Shown here: one piece after another, positions 58,528 through 64,000 of the stretch
How positions within the stretch are numbered: the stretch's first letter is position 1
How the letters are laid out: each line of letters opens with the position of its first letter
NCBI RefSeq assembly: GCF_019049625.1
Contig: NZ_JAFMOY010000109.1
Coordinates: 1 to 64,000 of the forward strand
Length of the DNA: 64,000 bases
DNA from: Rahnella ecdela
GTDB taxonomy: Bacteria; Pseudomonadota; Gammaproteobacteria; Enterobacterales; Enterobacteriaceae
Reading direction: 5' to 3'
Position numbers and translations under genes: made by a program
Notes under the pieces: generated by a model
Told to the model about the DNA's origin: nothing
What the model saw: only the letters and a program-made list of their open reading frames with translations
The model's database searches: none

Positions 58528-58907
58528 GTTGATGCTAAACAGTGAAAACGAGCCAGAGGCTAGTTGTTTATCCACATCATAAATACTCAAAATTTCCCTG
58601 CCAGAATCCTTCCGATGTAGCAAAAAATCACAACCAGACTTGTTTAACAAAATTTGTAATCGGGTCTGAAAAAACTAAATGAAGGATTAGTGATCCAGAT
58701 CAACTAAAACCCGCACCCCGCAAGGCCTGCAGCGGTGTTTTAAGTCCAATTTAGGGGTGTTTTTAGCCCAAAAATGGCGACTCACGCCGTCAGGGATGCA
58801 TTTCATTCCGCAACTCATGCATCTCACTCCGCAAATGCGCCGCCCCACTTCGCCAGACTTATCATAGCCACAGTTAATTGAATCTACTTCGCTCGGGAGA
58901 ACCCACT
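58528..58907. other. yhjX-type upstream region
   Basis: A 380-base stretch between the hydrolase and the MFS gene. It contains the YpdB-type direct repeats listed separately and a candidate CRP site at 58689-58704 (AGTGA-TCCAGA-TCAAC, two or three mismatches). No gene is seen. Confidence 0.5.
58797..58827 (+). promoter_or_regulatory. YpdB-type direct-repeat operator upstream of the yhjX homologue
   Basis: TGCATTTCAT at 58797-58806 and TGCATCTCAC at 58818-58827 are separated by exactly 11 bases. In E. coli YpdB activates yhjX through two GGCATTTCAT boxes with the same spacing. Spacing and sequence both fit, and the repeats lie 81 bases upstream of the start codon. Confidence 0.82.
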
Positions 58908-60158
58908 ATGAGTGACAAATCTGGCATGCAGAATTACAACCGCACACGCGTGCTGACTTTAATTGGCACCATCCTGACTCAGCTTGCGCTGGGTTCCGTG
59001 TATACCTGGAGCCTGTTTAACGGTCAGTTGTCTGAGAAACTGGGTGAACCGGTGAGCCGCGTGGCACTGACCTTTGGGATCCTGAGCCTGTGTCTGGCGC
59101 TGGCCTCATCCGTTGCCGGTAAACTTCAGGAACGCTTTGGCGTGCGTACCGTCACCATCGCCGCAGGTTTACTGATGGCCGCCGGTTTTGCGCTGACGGC
59201 GCATTCAGACAATGTTCTGATGCTTTACATCAGCGCCGGTGTGCTGGTGGGTCTGGCAGACGGTGCCGGTTACCTGCTGACGCTCACCAACTGCGTGAAA
59301 TGGTTCCCTGAGCGCAAAGGCCTGATTTCCGCCTGTTCTATCGGCGCTTACGGTCTGGGCAGTTTGTTATTCAAATTCGTTTGCGGCCATCTGCTGGCCA
59401 CCGAAGGTCTGCAAAATACCTTCATGATTTGGGGCGGTATTGCGATGGTGATGGTGATTGCCGGCGCGATGATGATGAAAGATGCGCCAAAACAGGAAAC
59501 AGCAGACGTCACCCGCGAAGAAAGCAGCCTGAATGACAGTACCAATGACACCCGCGATTTCACACTGGCAGAAGCCATTCGTGCCCCTCAATACTGGATG
59601 CTGGCGCTGATGTTCCTGACTGCCTGCATGAGCGGTTTGTATGTGATTGGTGTGGCAAAAGATATCGGCCAGAGCCTGGTGAAACTGGATGCACTGACCG
59701 CCGCCAACGCTGTAACCGTGATTGCGATTGCCAACCTGAGTGGTCGTCTGGTGCTCGGTGTGTTATCTGACAAAATGCAGCGTATCCGCGTCATTTCTAT
59801 CGCGCAAATTGTGTCACTGGCGGGAATGAGCCTGATGTTGTTCACACAGATGAACGAGATGATGTTCTTCGTCTCCGTTGCCTGTGTGGCCTTCAGCTTC
59901 GGCGGCACCATCACCGTTTACCCGTCTCTGGTCAGCGACTTCTTTGGTCTGAACAACATGACTAAAAACTACGGTCTCCTGTACCTGGGCTTTGGTATCG
60001 GCAGCATCTTCGCTTCTCTGGTCGCATCCCTGTTCGGTGGCTTCGCCGTGACCTTCAGCATCATCACTGTATTATTGATTGTGTCATTGGTTCTTTCTGC
60101 CACGATTCGCTTACCGAATAAATCAGAAGCAGGTCATAATACGCTCCAGCACGTGTAA
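58908..60158 (+). CDS. yhjX: MFS transporter YhjX (OFA family)
   Basis: A 416-aa carrier with twelve helices of the oxalate/formate antiporter group. NYNRTRVLTLIGTILTQLAL and GSVYTWSLFNGQL near the start, GLADGAGYLLTLTNCVKWFP and YLGFGIGSIFASLVASLFGG are very close to E. coli YhjX, whose expression is induced by extracellular pyruvate through YpdAB. The start at 58908 (MSDKSGMQN) has GGGAG upstream; the frame extends ten codons further without a site. The YpdB-type repeats upstream agree. Substrate is not established. Confidence 0.94.
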   Translation: MSDKSGMQNYNRTRVLTLIGTILTQLALGSVYTWSLFNGQLSEKLGEPVSRVALTFGILSLCLALASSVAGKLQERFGVRTVTIAAGLLMAAGFALTAHSDNVLMLYISAGVLVGLADGAGYLLTLTNCVKWFPERKGLISACSIGAYGLGSLLFKFVCGHLLATEGLQNTFMIWGGIAMVMVIAGAMMMKDAPKQETADVTREESSLNDSTNDTRDFTLAEAIRAPQYWMLALMFLTACMSGLYVIGVAKDIGQSLVKLDALTAANAVTVIAIANLSGRLVLGVLSDKMQRIRVISIAQIVSLAGMSLMLFTQMNEMMFFVSVACVAFSFGGTITVYPSLVSDFFGLNNMTKNYGLLYLGFGIGSIFASLVASLFGGFAVTFSIITVLLIVSLVLSATIRLPNKSEAGHNTLQHV

Positions 60159-60186
60159 AGCAGCAGCTGAGCGCATCATAAATGAT

Positions 60187-60213
60187 GAACGGGAGCACAA
60201 TTTGCTCCCGTTC
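60187..60213 (+). terminator. Terminator after yhjX
   Basis: GAACGGGAGCA / TGCTCCCGTTC, an 11-bp perfect stem with a 5-base loop, 29 bases after the yhjX stop. The T run is short (CTTATG). Confidence 0.8.
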
Positions 60214-60294
60214 CTTATGAATAAAGCATATAAAATCGGCCGCTGAATCACGCAATCCCTATGACAAAATGTGAACAGACCGGACGCCCGAACA

Positions 60295-60498
60295 ATGAAA
60301 CGCACCACCCTCGCTCTTTTCAGCCTGATGATCGCAATGACCACCTTTAACAGCATTGCCGCACTTCACCCTTCCAGCTCACAGGAAGTGGCTTCTGAAC
60401 TGAACCGTAAAGCCAGCGAAAGCGGTACCCGCCCTTCTACGACCATCGACGCCAGCGCGCATAACAAACTGACCGCCAGCAGCGATTATCTGCAGTAA
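60295..60498 (+). CDS. Small secreted protein (67 aa)
   Basis: MKRTTLALFSLMIAMTTFNS followed by IAALHPSSS is a clear signal peptide. The mature part is about 43 residues, rich in S, A and T and ending SSDYLQ. No family is recognised. An earlier in-frame ATG at 60271 would place eight polar residues before the signal. A periplasmic or secreted role is likely, function unknown. Confidence 0.65.
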   Translation: MKRTTLALFSLMIAMTTFNSIAALHPSSSQEVASELNRKASESGTRPSTTIDASAHNKLTASSDYLQ

Positions 60499-60701
60499 TT
60501 CCTCTGCAGGAGCTTTGCACTTGCCGGGCGTTTTGCGCACAAACTTCCGGCCCTGAATCAGAACTGCCCCGCACTATATGAGATTTTTCAGACTAAGTGA
60601 TCAAATTTAGAGCAGATATGTATCCCCATAATTTTTATGTTTGATATAATTTTTGCGGTAAATTGATTATCTGAATGATCAACCCACACAAGGAGTGTGA
60701 A

Positions 60702-60788
60702 ATGAAGGCAACTGCATTTTGGTTAATTATGGCCGGAGGCTCTGTCGGGATCGGTTACATGATGGCATTGATGATGGAGTTCCTCTAA
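60702..60788 (+). CDS. Very small hydrophobic membrane protein (28 aa)
   Basis: An AGGAG lies seven bases before the ATG at 60702. The 28-residue product, MKATAFWLIMAGGSVG followed by IGYMMALMMEFL, is almost entirely one membrane helix. It is well below usual gene-calling length limits. Strong ribosome binding, hydrophobicity and a neighbourhood of similar tiny genes support it. Function unknown. Confidence 0.65.
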   Translation: MKATAFWLIMAGGSVGIGYMMALMMEFL

Positions 60789-60828
60789 TCCCGCAACGTT
60801 GTATGTGATGGAAAAATAAGGATATTAT

Positions 60829-60939
60829 ATGAAATTCTACAGTCCAAAACGCATTATTCTCTACACCGCCGCGGCGATTGCTCTGCTGATCATCATCGGT
60901 CTGGTCACGCATTTCACCGTCAGTCACCTGGCCGCATAA
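60829..60939 (+). CDS. Very small single-span membrane protein (36 aa)
   Basis: The ATG at 60829 has AAGGAT about 6 bases upstream. The product starts MKFYSPKRIILYTAAA and continues with a strongly hydrophobic stretch (IALLIIIGLVTHF), giving one membrane helix with a basic N-terminus (K, R), so the N-terminus probably stays in the cytoplasm. Not recognised. It follows the 28-aa gene after 40 bases. Confidence 0.65.
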   Translation: MKFYSPKRIILYTAAAIALLIIIGLVTHFTVSHLAA

Positions 60940-61035
60940 CGTTTTTTCTTCCGTTTTCCGTTTTGCCACGTGGCGATACAACCGGTATCGCCGCATAATG
61001 CTGCAACTGAGCAGTCAAAGCGGAAGGATTGAAAT

Positions 61036-61173
61036 ATGACATACAAAGGATTAATGATTGTTGCCGTCGTCATCGTGCTGGCAAGCATCGGTTCTGAATC
61101 TTTGATTCAGAAAGGTATTGCACTGGCGGACGCTAAAATCGATCAGGTCATCTCGCACTACGCCGACAAATAA
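61036..61173 (+). CDS. Very small membrane-anchored protein (45 aa)
   Basis: GGAAGGA lies seven to nine bases before the ATG at 61036. The first 18 residues, MTYKGLMIVAVVIVLAS, form a membrane helix or uncleaved signal anchor; the rest (GSESLIQKGIALADAKI and DQVISHYADK) is an amphipathic helix. Not recognised. Last of the three tiny genes, followed by a terminator 126 bases on. Confidence 0.65.
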   Translation: MTYKGLMIVAVVIVLASIGSESLIQKGIALADAKIDQVISHYADK

Positions 61174-61298
61174 GCCTTACATCTGCTGGATTAACCTTAC
61201 CGGGTGATGACAAAACCATACACAGGGTTTGATATCTTAAATCCATCAAATGTTGTGTGATGTCCCTGTGTAATACCCCTGTAGAACCCTGTTATTTT

Positions 61299-61323
61299 GC
61301 CCGCCGCGTGCGGGCTTTTTTTT
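61299..61323 (+). terminator. Rho-independent terminator downstream of the tiny-gene array
   Basis: GCCCGC / GCGGGC with a 5-base loop and a run of eight T residues. It ends the plus-strand transcript of the tiny genes, or an unrecognised small RNA starting in 61174-61298. Confidence 0.9.
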
Positions 61324-61403
61324 GCCTGTTTTCCGGCAAAGGCGTCATTGGGATTGGATTGGGATTGAATACACTGCTTATTTACGAAGCATTTGGGTTG
61401 AAT

Positions 61404-61505
61404 CAAGGCGGCAACTGAGCGAGCCCCCGGGGAGCATACATCAGTATGTGACAGGGGTGAGCGAAGGAAGCCAACGCTGAGTCAGCCCAAAGGATGAAGT
61501 AAAGA
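61404..61505. repeat. Candidate dispersed structured intergenic repeat
   Basis: The segment contains a nested foldback: GAGC...GCCCCC, GGGGAGCATAC, ATCA, GTATGTGACAGGGG. The CATAC/GTATG stem sits inside a CCCC/GGGG stem. Similar GC-rich foldbacks with TATGTGACxGGGGTGAGCGA and AAGGATGAAG endings are familiar from intergenic regions of Serratia, Yersinia and relatives. The copy number in this genome cannot be judged from one window. Confidence 0.5.
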
Positions 61506-61592
61506 AGTGCCGGTACTTTCCCGGCCGTCATATTATGGTGCAAGCGTCCATCGTACACTCCGACATTGCACGGCCTGAGCACGGCCTTTTCA

Positions 61593-61642
61593 CAACAGAA
61601 AAAACGGCTGGTGGCGAAATAATTCAACCGGCTTTTCTGTTG
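61593..61642. repeat. Long imperfect inverted repeat
   Basis: CAACAGAAAA at the left end pairs with TTTTCTGTTG at the right end, with inner ACGGCTGGTGG / CAACCGG partly paired and a 10-base AT-rich loop. It is about 165 bases from the cold-shock gene's stop and could act as its terminator or be a further mobile repeat. Confidence 0.5.
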
Positions 61643-61806
61643 CGGCTCCTGGAAATAATTTCAGAAGCTTTTAAATAATAAACCCCGGCGTTGGCCAGGG
61701 CTTATTTTTATCATTTAGAATGTCGATACTGAAATAATTATTCTGTCTGCTCCGGGTTTACCCCATCTTCGCTATTGCAGAGTGCTCACTTCAATATCTG
61801 GCGACA

Positions 61807-62019
61807 TTACAGAACGACAACGTTACCCGCTGAAGGGCCTTTCTGACCTTGTTCGATGGTGAACTCAACGTTCTGACCTTCGTCCAGGGTTTTGAAATCA
61901 TTGCTCTGGATTGCAGAGAAGTGAACGAACACGTCTTTGCTGCCGTCTGCAGGGCTGATGAAACCGAAACCTTTACCAGCGTCAAACCATTTTACTAAAC
62001 CAGTCATTTTATTAGACAT
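61807..62019 (-). CDS. CspA-family cold-shock protein
   Basis: A 70-aa single OB-fold nucleic-acid chaperone. RNP1 (KGFGFISP) and RNP2 (VFVHFSAI) motifs are intact, and the N-terminus [20 protein letters not shown] resembles CspB/CspG/CspA of E. coli. Aromatic and basic residues of the RNA-binding face are present. AAGG lies upstream of the ATG. The long leader with a CspA-type cold box (see below) suggests cold induction rather than the constitutive CspC/CspE pattern, so I give no symbol. Confidence 0.95.
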   Translation of the reverse strand: MSNKMTGLVKWFDAGKGFGFISPADGSKDVFVHFSAIQSNDFKTLDEGQNVEFTIEQGQKGPSAGNVVVL

Positions 62020-62203
62020 AGGAAATACCTTCTTCGTTTTTATTTTATGATGCCATAGGGCAAGACAGGTCTGTTTTTATTTGAAATACTTATGGATGCA
62101 TCAGAGAAGGAAATTCGTCGGAGAAAGGATTTGCTATATCACTTGAACCAGGAACTGCTTTACTAAAATGTCTTACATAAATAGGTCTTAACCACAAACC
62201 GTT
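62020..62203 (-). promoter_or_regulatory. Long cold-shock leader with a CspA-type cold box
   Basis: The 5' UTR on the minus strand is about 184 bases, starting near 62202 with ACGGTTTG, the first bases of the cspA cold box, and continuing with TTAGTAAAGCAGTTCC. In E. coli cspA such a leader forms a temperature-sensitive structure that increases stability and translation in the cold. Confidence 0.8.
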
Positions 62204-62208
62204 GACGC

Positions 62209-62238
62209 TATTTACACACAGCGGGATTTATTAAGCAA
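62209..62238 (-). promoter_or_regulatory. Promoter of the cold-shock gene
   Basis: On the minus strand TTGCTT (62238-62233) and TAAATA (62214-62209) are 18 bases apart. The predicted start at about 62202 coincides with the first base of the cold box. Confidence 0.65.
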
Positions 62239-62340
62239 GTGTTAATTTCATCGGGATTATATTCGCAGTAATTTTATTTCTGCATGGAATAACGCACAAG
62301 CCGCCGCTGACGGTGGCTGTAGCCTGATAAGAAAAATATT

Positions 62341-62366
62341 AAGCCTGCCAATATCGGGCAGGCTTT
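62341..62366 (-). terminator. Terminator after the DUF1615 gene
   Basis: AAGCCTGCC / GGCAGGCTT with a 7-base loop, 19 bases past the stop codon. On the minus strand it is followed by AATATTTTTC. Confidence 0.85.
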
Positions 62367-62384
62367 AAGAATCTTTACCTTAAA

Positions 62385-63500
62385 TCAGCTGGCGTTAGCG
62401 CGTTTTACGCAATCTGCACGTCGCCCATCGACTCTTTTTGCGAACCAGGCGGTGGTCAGCTTGCGGGTGATTTTCGGACTTTCCAGCGTAATGCCCGGCA
62501 GCATTTCGCGCGGCTGACGTTTACCGGTGGTTTTATCCGCCAGTGCGTAAACCTGTTTATAGAGCGCCGTATCCTCGAATTCCAGTTGCTCGCCCTTCTC
62601 CAGCGCTTTGCGGATTGCGCTGTTGCTGATATCCAGACGCTTACTCAGCGTGCGCACCGCCAGCTCAGTGCTGCCCGGTTTTTCAGTGCCATAATTTATG
62701 AGATCGCCATCCAGCGCCAGCGGAATGCCCGACACTTTGCTCACTGCGCTCTGGAACGCGGCGTTGCGGCTGGCGTACCAGCCTGCATTGAAATCGGCAA
62801 AGCGATAAAGTGACTGCGAATAATGGGTCGGATAACCCAGAAGATGTTTCACCCCGAACCATACACCACCGCGACGGCTGAAGACTTCGTTACGAACTGA
62901 GCCGTCAATTTTGTACGGATATCCCTTAGCATTTTGTTCGGCGAACGCGATGCTGACCTGCATCGGACCGCCGGTATGCACCGGATTCAGGTTGCCAAAC
63001 AGTTTCTGCCCCATCGGCACCATATCAATGAAATCATCGAAAATGGCGCTGAGCTGCTTCTCGGTTTTTACGTTATCCAACCGCTCGCTGTAAGATTTGC
63101 CGTTTGGTGATTTTAACAGCAGCGCTGTGTGCACCAGGAAATTCGGCACGTGAACCGCATCAGCGCGACGGTCTATTTCTTTCCACGCAATCTTGCCCAG
63201 ACCGGGCACAGGCGCATCCGGATTAAAGTTGGATTCCTGCTGCGCAACCGCCAGTACCGAACAGATGTTTTCCGTTGTTGCCGGAATGTTTTGCGTGGTC
63301 AATGCGGCGGTAATGTCCGTCGCCCAGCCTTTTTTGTCCGGCGCGCCGGCAGGCATCAGCCGGACGATATCCGCTTTCACGTCACGCGGATTTTGCGCCG
63401 GTGCTTCACTCTTTTTCGTTGATGTACAACCGGCGAGCACAACCATCGCCAGAAACGGAGCAAAACGTCGTATTGAAAATCGCTTACGGATCAACATCAT
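62385..63500 (-). CDS. DUF1615-family lipoprotein
   Basis: A 371-aa lipoprotein with a lipobox (VVLAGC near residue 25). The DUF1615 signature is visible: ICSVLAVAQQESNFNPD near residue 82, then FNAGWYASRNAAFQSAV and GDLINYG. The QQESNF segment recalls lytic transglycosylase-like folds, so peptidoglycan cleavage is possible but not shown. AAAGGATG precedes tandem ATGs. Function in the family is unknown. Confidence 0.88.
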   Translation of the reverse strand: MMLIRKRFSIRRFAPFLAMVVLAGCTSTKKSEAPAQNPRDVKADIVRLMPAGAPDKKGWATDITAALTTQNIPATTENICSVLAVAQQESNFNPDAPVPGLGKIAWKEIDRRADAVHVPNFLVHTALLLKSPNGKSYSERLDNVKTEKQLSAIFDDFIDMVPMGQKLFGNLNPVHTGGPMQVSIAFAEQNAKGYPYKIDGSVRNEVFSRRGGVWFGVKHLLGYPTHYSQSLYRFADFNAGWYASRNAAFQSAVSKVSGIPLALDGDLINYGTEKPGSTELAVRTLSKRLDISNSAIRKALEKGEQLEFEDTALYKQVYALADKTTGKRQPREMLPGITLESPKITRKLTTAWFAKRVDGRRADCVKRANAS

Positions 63501-63622
63501 CCTTTCCCTGAAATAATTACCCTGAAGATGACGTTAACGAAGATAGCCATGCTGATCTAGCAAAAAATTATCTTTATGCGTTAAGGTTAAGGCTCTGATG
63601 ATGGAGATAAAGGAACAAGGAA

Positions 63623-64000
63623 ATGATGCATTCTGCGACCCGGACAACAACCTTACACCGCGCATTTTTGCTGCCTTTTATGCTTTTGCTGATGATATTT
63701 GCCATCAGCGGTTGTGGCGATAAAGAGCCTGCACAGCGAAAGGCATTCATTGATTTTCTTCAGACCCGTATTCTGGATAAACCGGTTCTCGCTGTGCCAC
63801 AACTCAGTGAAGCGCAGCAAAAAGAGTTTGGCGATTACAGTAAAGATTACGCCATCATTACAGGGTTTCATCATCAGATGAACATTGAACTGGATTCCTC
63901 GCTGGTGCCAGTTTTTGCAGGAATGAACGGCGTGAACAGTGTTAATAACCTGCTTGAACAGCGTGATGATTTGAAAAAAATGGCGGACAGCAGCGAAAGA
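63623..64000 (+). CDS. yiaF: YiaF-like DUF3053 lipoprotein, 3' end outside the window
   Basis: An open frame from 63623 runs to the window end without a stop (126 codons). The signal sequence (LPFMLLLMIFAISGC) ends in a lipobox cysteine near residue 31, followed by GDKEPAQRKAFIDFLQTRI, which closely matches E. coli YiaF (the DKE..QRKAFIDFLQ region). DUF3053 proteins are lipoproteins; YiaF was linked to colonisation resistance in E. coli but no molecular role is settled. AAGG precedes the ATG. Full length should be about 235 aa. Confidence 0.85.
   Translation, partial: MMHSATRTTTLHRAFLLPFMLLLMIFAISGCGDKEPAQRKAFIDFLQTRILDKPVLAVPQLSEAQQKEFGDYSKDYAIITGFHHQMNIELDSSLVPVFAGMNGVNSVNNLLEQRDDLKKMADSSER

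Larger units (their letters stand above)
61174..61806. other. Long intergenic region with terminator, repeat and hairpin
   Basis: A 633-base stretch before the cold-shock gene on the other strand. It holds a strong terminator at 61299-61323, a structured repeat at 61404-61505 and a long imperfect hairpin at 61593-61642. The open frames in it on the minus strand are composition-driven and lack ribosome sites. The segment 61174-61298 could be a 3' UTR or a small RNA ending at the terminator. Confidence 0.5.

Noticed and set aside
60727..60996. 89-codon minus-strand frame over the tiny-gene array
   Set aside because: It lacks a ribosome site and overlaps two plus-strand tiny genes with good sites.
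61197..61627. Two minus-strand frames in the long intergenic region
   Set aside because: They run through a terminator and a structured repeat and have no ribosome sites.

Overview
The window is a chromosomal segment of a gamma-proteobacterium of the order Enterobacterales. Housekeeping genes lie in the Escherichia coli order (xseA/guaBA, der-bamB-yfgM-hisS-ispG-rodZ-rlmN-ndk, sseB-pepB-isc-trmJ-suhB, csiE-hcaT-glyA-hmp, glnB-glrR-qseG-glrK-GlmY), and the proteins are close to their E. coli counterparts. A pilW gene inside the rodZ/rlmN cluster, a protealysin/emfourin pair, a DUF1007/nickel-cobalt-type transporter pair and a membrane gluconate dehydrogenase operon point to Yersiniaceae-type relatives (Serratia/Rahnella/Ewingella/Rouxiella neighbourhood). 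The genus cannot be fixed from sequence reading alone.

Region 1 (1-5617) is AT-rich accessory DNA: the 3' end of an IS256-family element, a block of five tightly packed genes of unknown function (two with recognisable motifs), a serine recombinase with regularly spaced upstream repeats, and a convergent tyrosine integrase. The integrase end of the element abuts an apparently intact TPP riboswitch aptamer (5618-5695, minus strand) that has no thiamine gene behind it. The element seems to have inserted just 3' of the aptamer. Region 2 (5.9-20.5 kb) holds a GNAT acetyltransferase, a DUF3313 lipoprotein, a LysR/quinone-reductase pair, guaA, guaB, xseA, a LacI-controlled GH31 glycosidase/transporter operon, protealysin with emfourin, and yfgJ.

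Region 3 (20.5-37.6 kb) runs from an AEC permease through der-bamB-yfgM-hisS-ispG-rodZ-pilW-rlmN-ndk to sseB-pepB, iscS, iscR, trmJ and suhB. The isc locus is strikingly reduced. iscU, iscA, hscB, hscA, fdx and iscX are all absent between iscS and pepB, IscS lacks about 15 C-terminal residues, and a 16-bp perfect-stem bidirectional terminator separates iscR from iscS. IscR keeps its cluster ligands and its own operators. This is the most interesting feature of the window.

Region 4 (37.6-53.6 kb) has a ZevAB-like metal-uptake pair under a palindromic operator, csiE, hcaT, glyA and hmp (with an NsrR box), a three-subunit gluconate dehydrogenase-type complex, glnB, and glrR-qseG-glrK. Upstream of glrK lies a GlmY-like small RNA with a sigma-54 promoter and three GlrR sites. 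The purL gene that borders glmY in E. coli is not here. Region 5 (53.6-64 kb) is more lineage-specific: a GAF-GGDEF diguanylate cyclase, a second PBP2-type transpeptidase, a secreted orphan, an alpha/beta hydrolase, a yhjX homologue with YpdB-type repeats, four small secreted or membrane proteins, a structured intergenic repeat, a cold-shock gene with a CspA-type leader, a DUF1615 lipoprotein, and the start of a YiaF-like lipoprotein cut by the window end.
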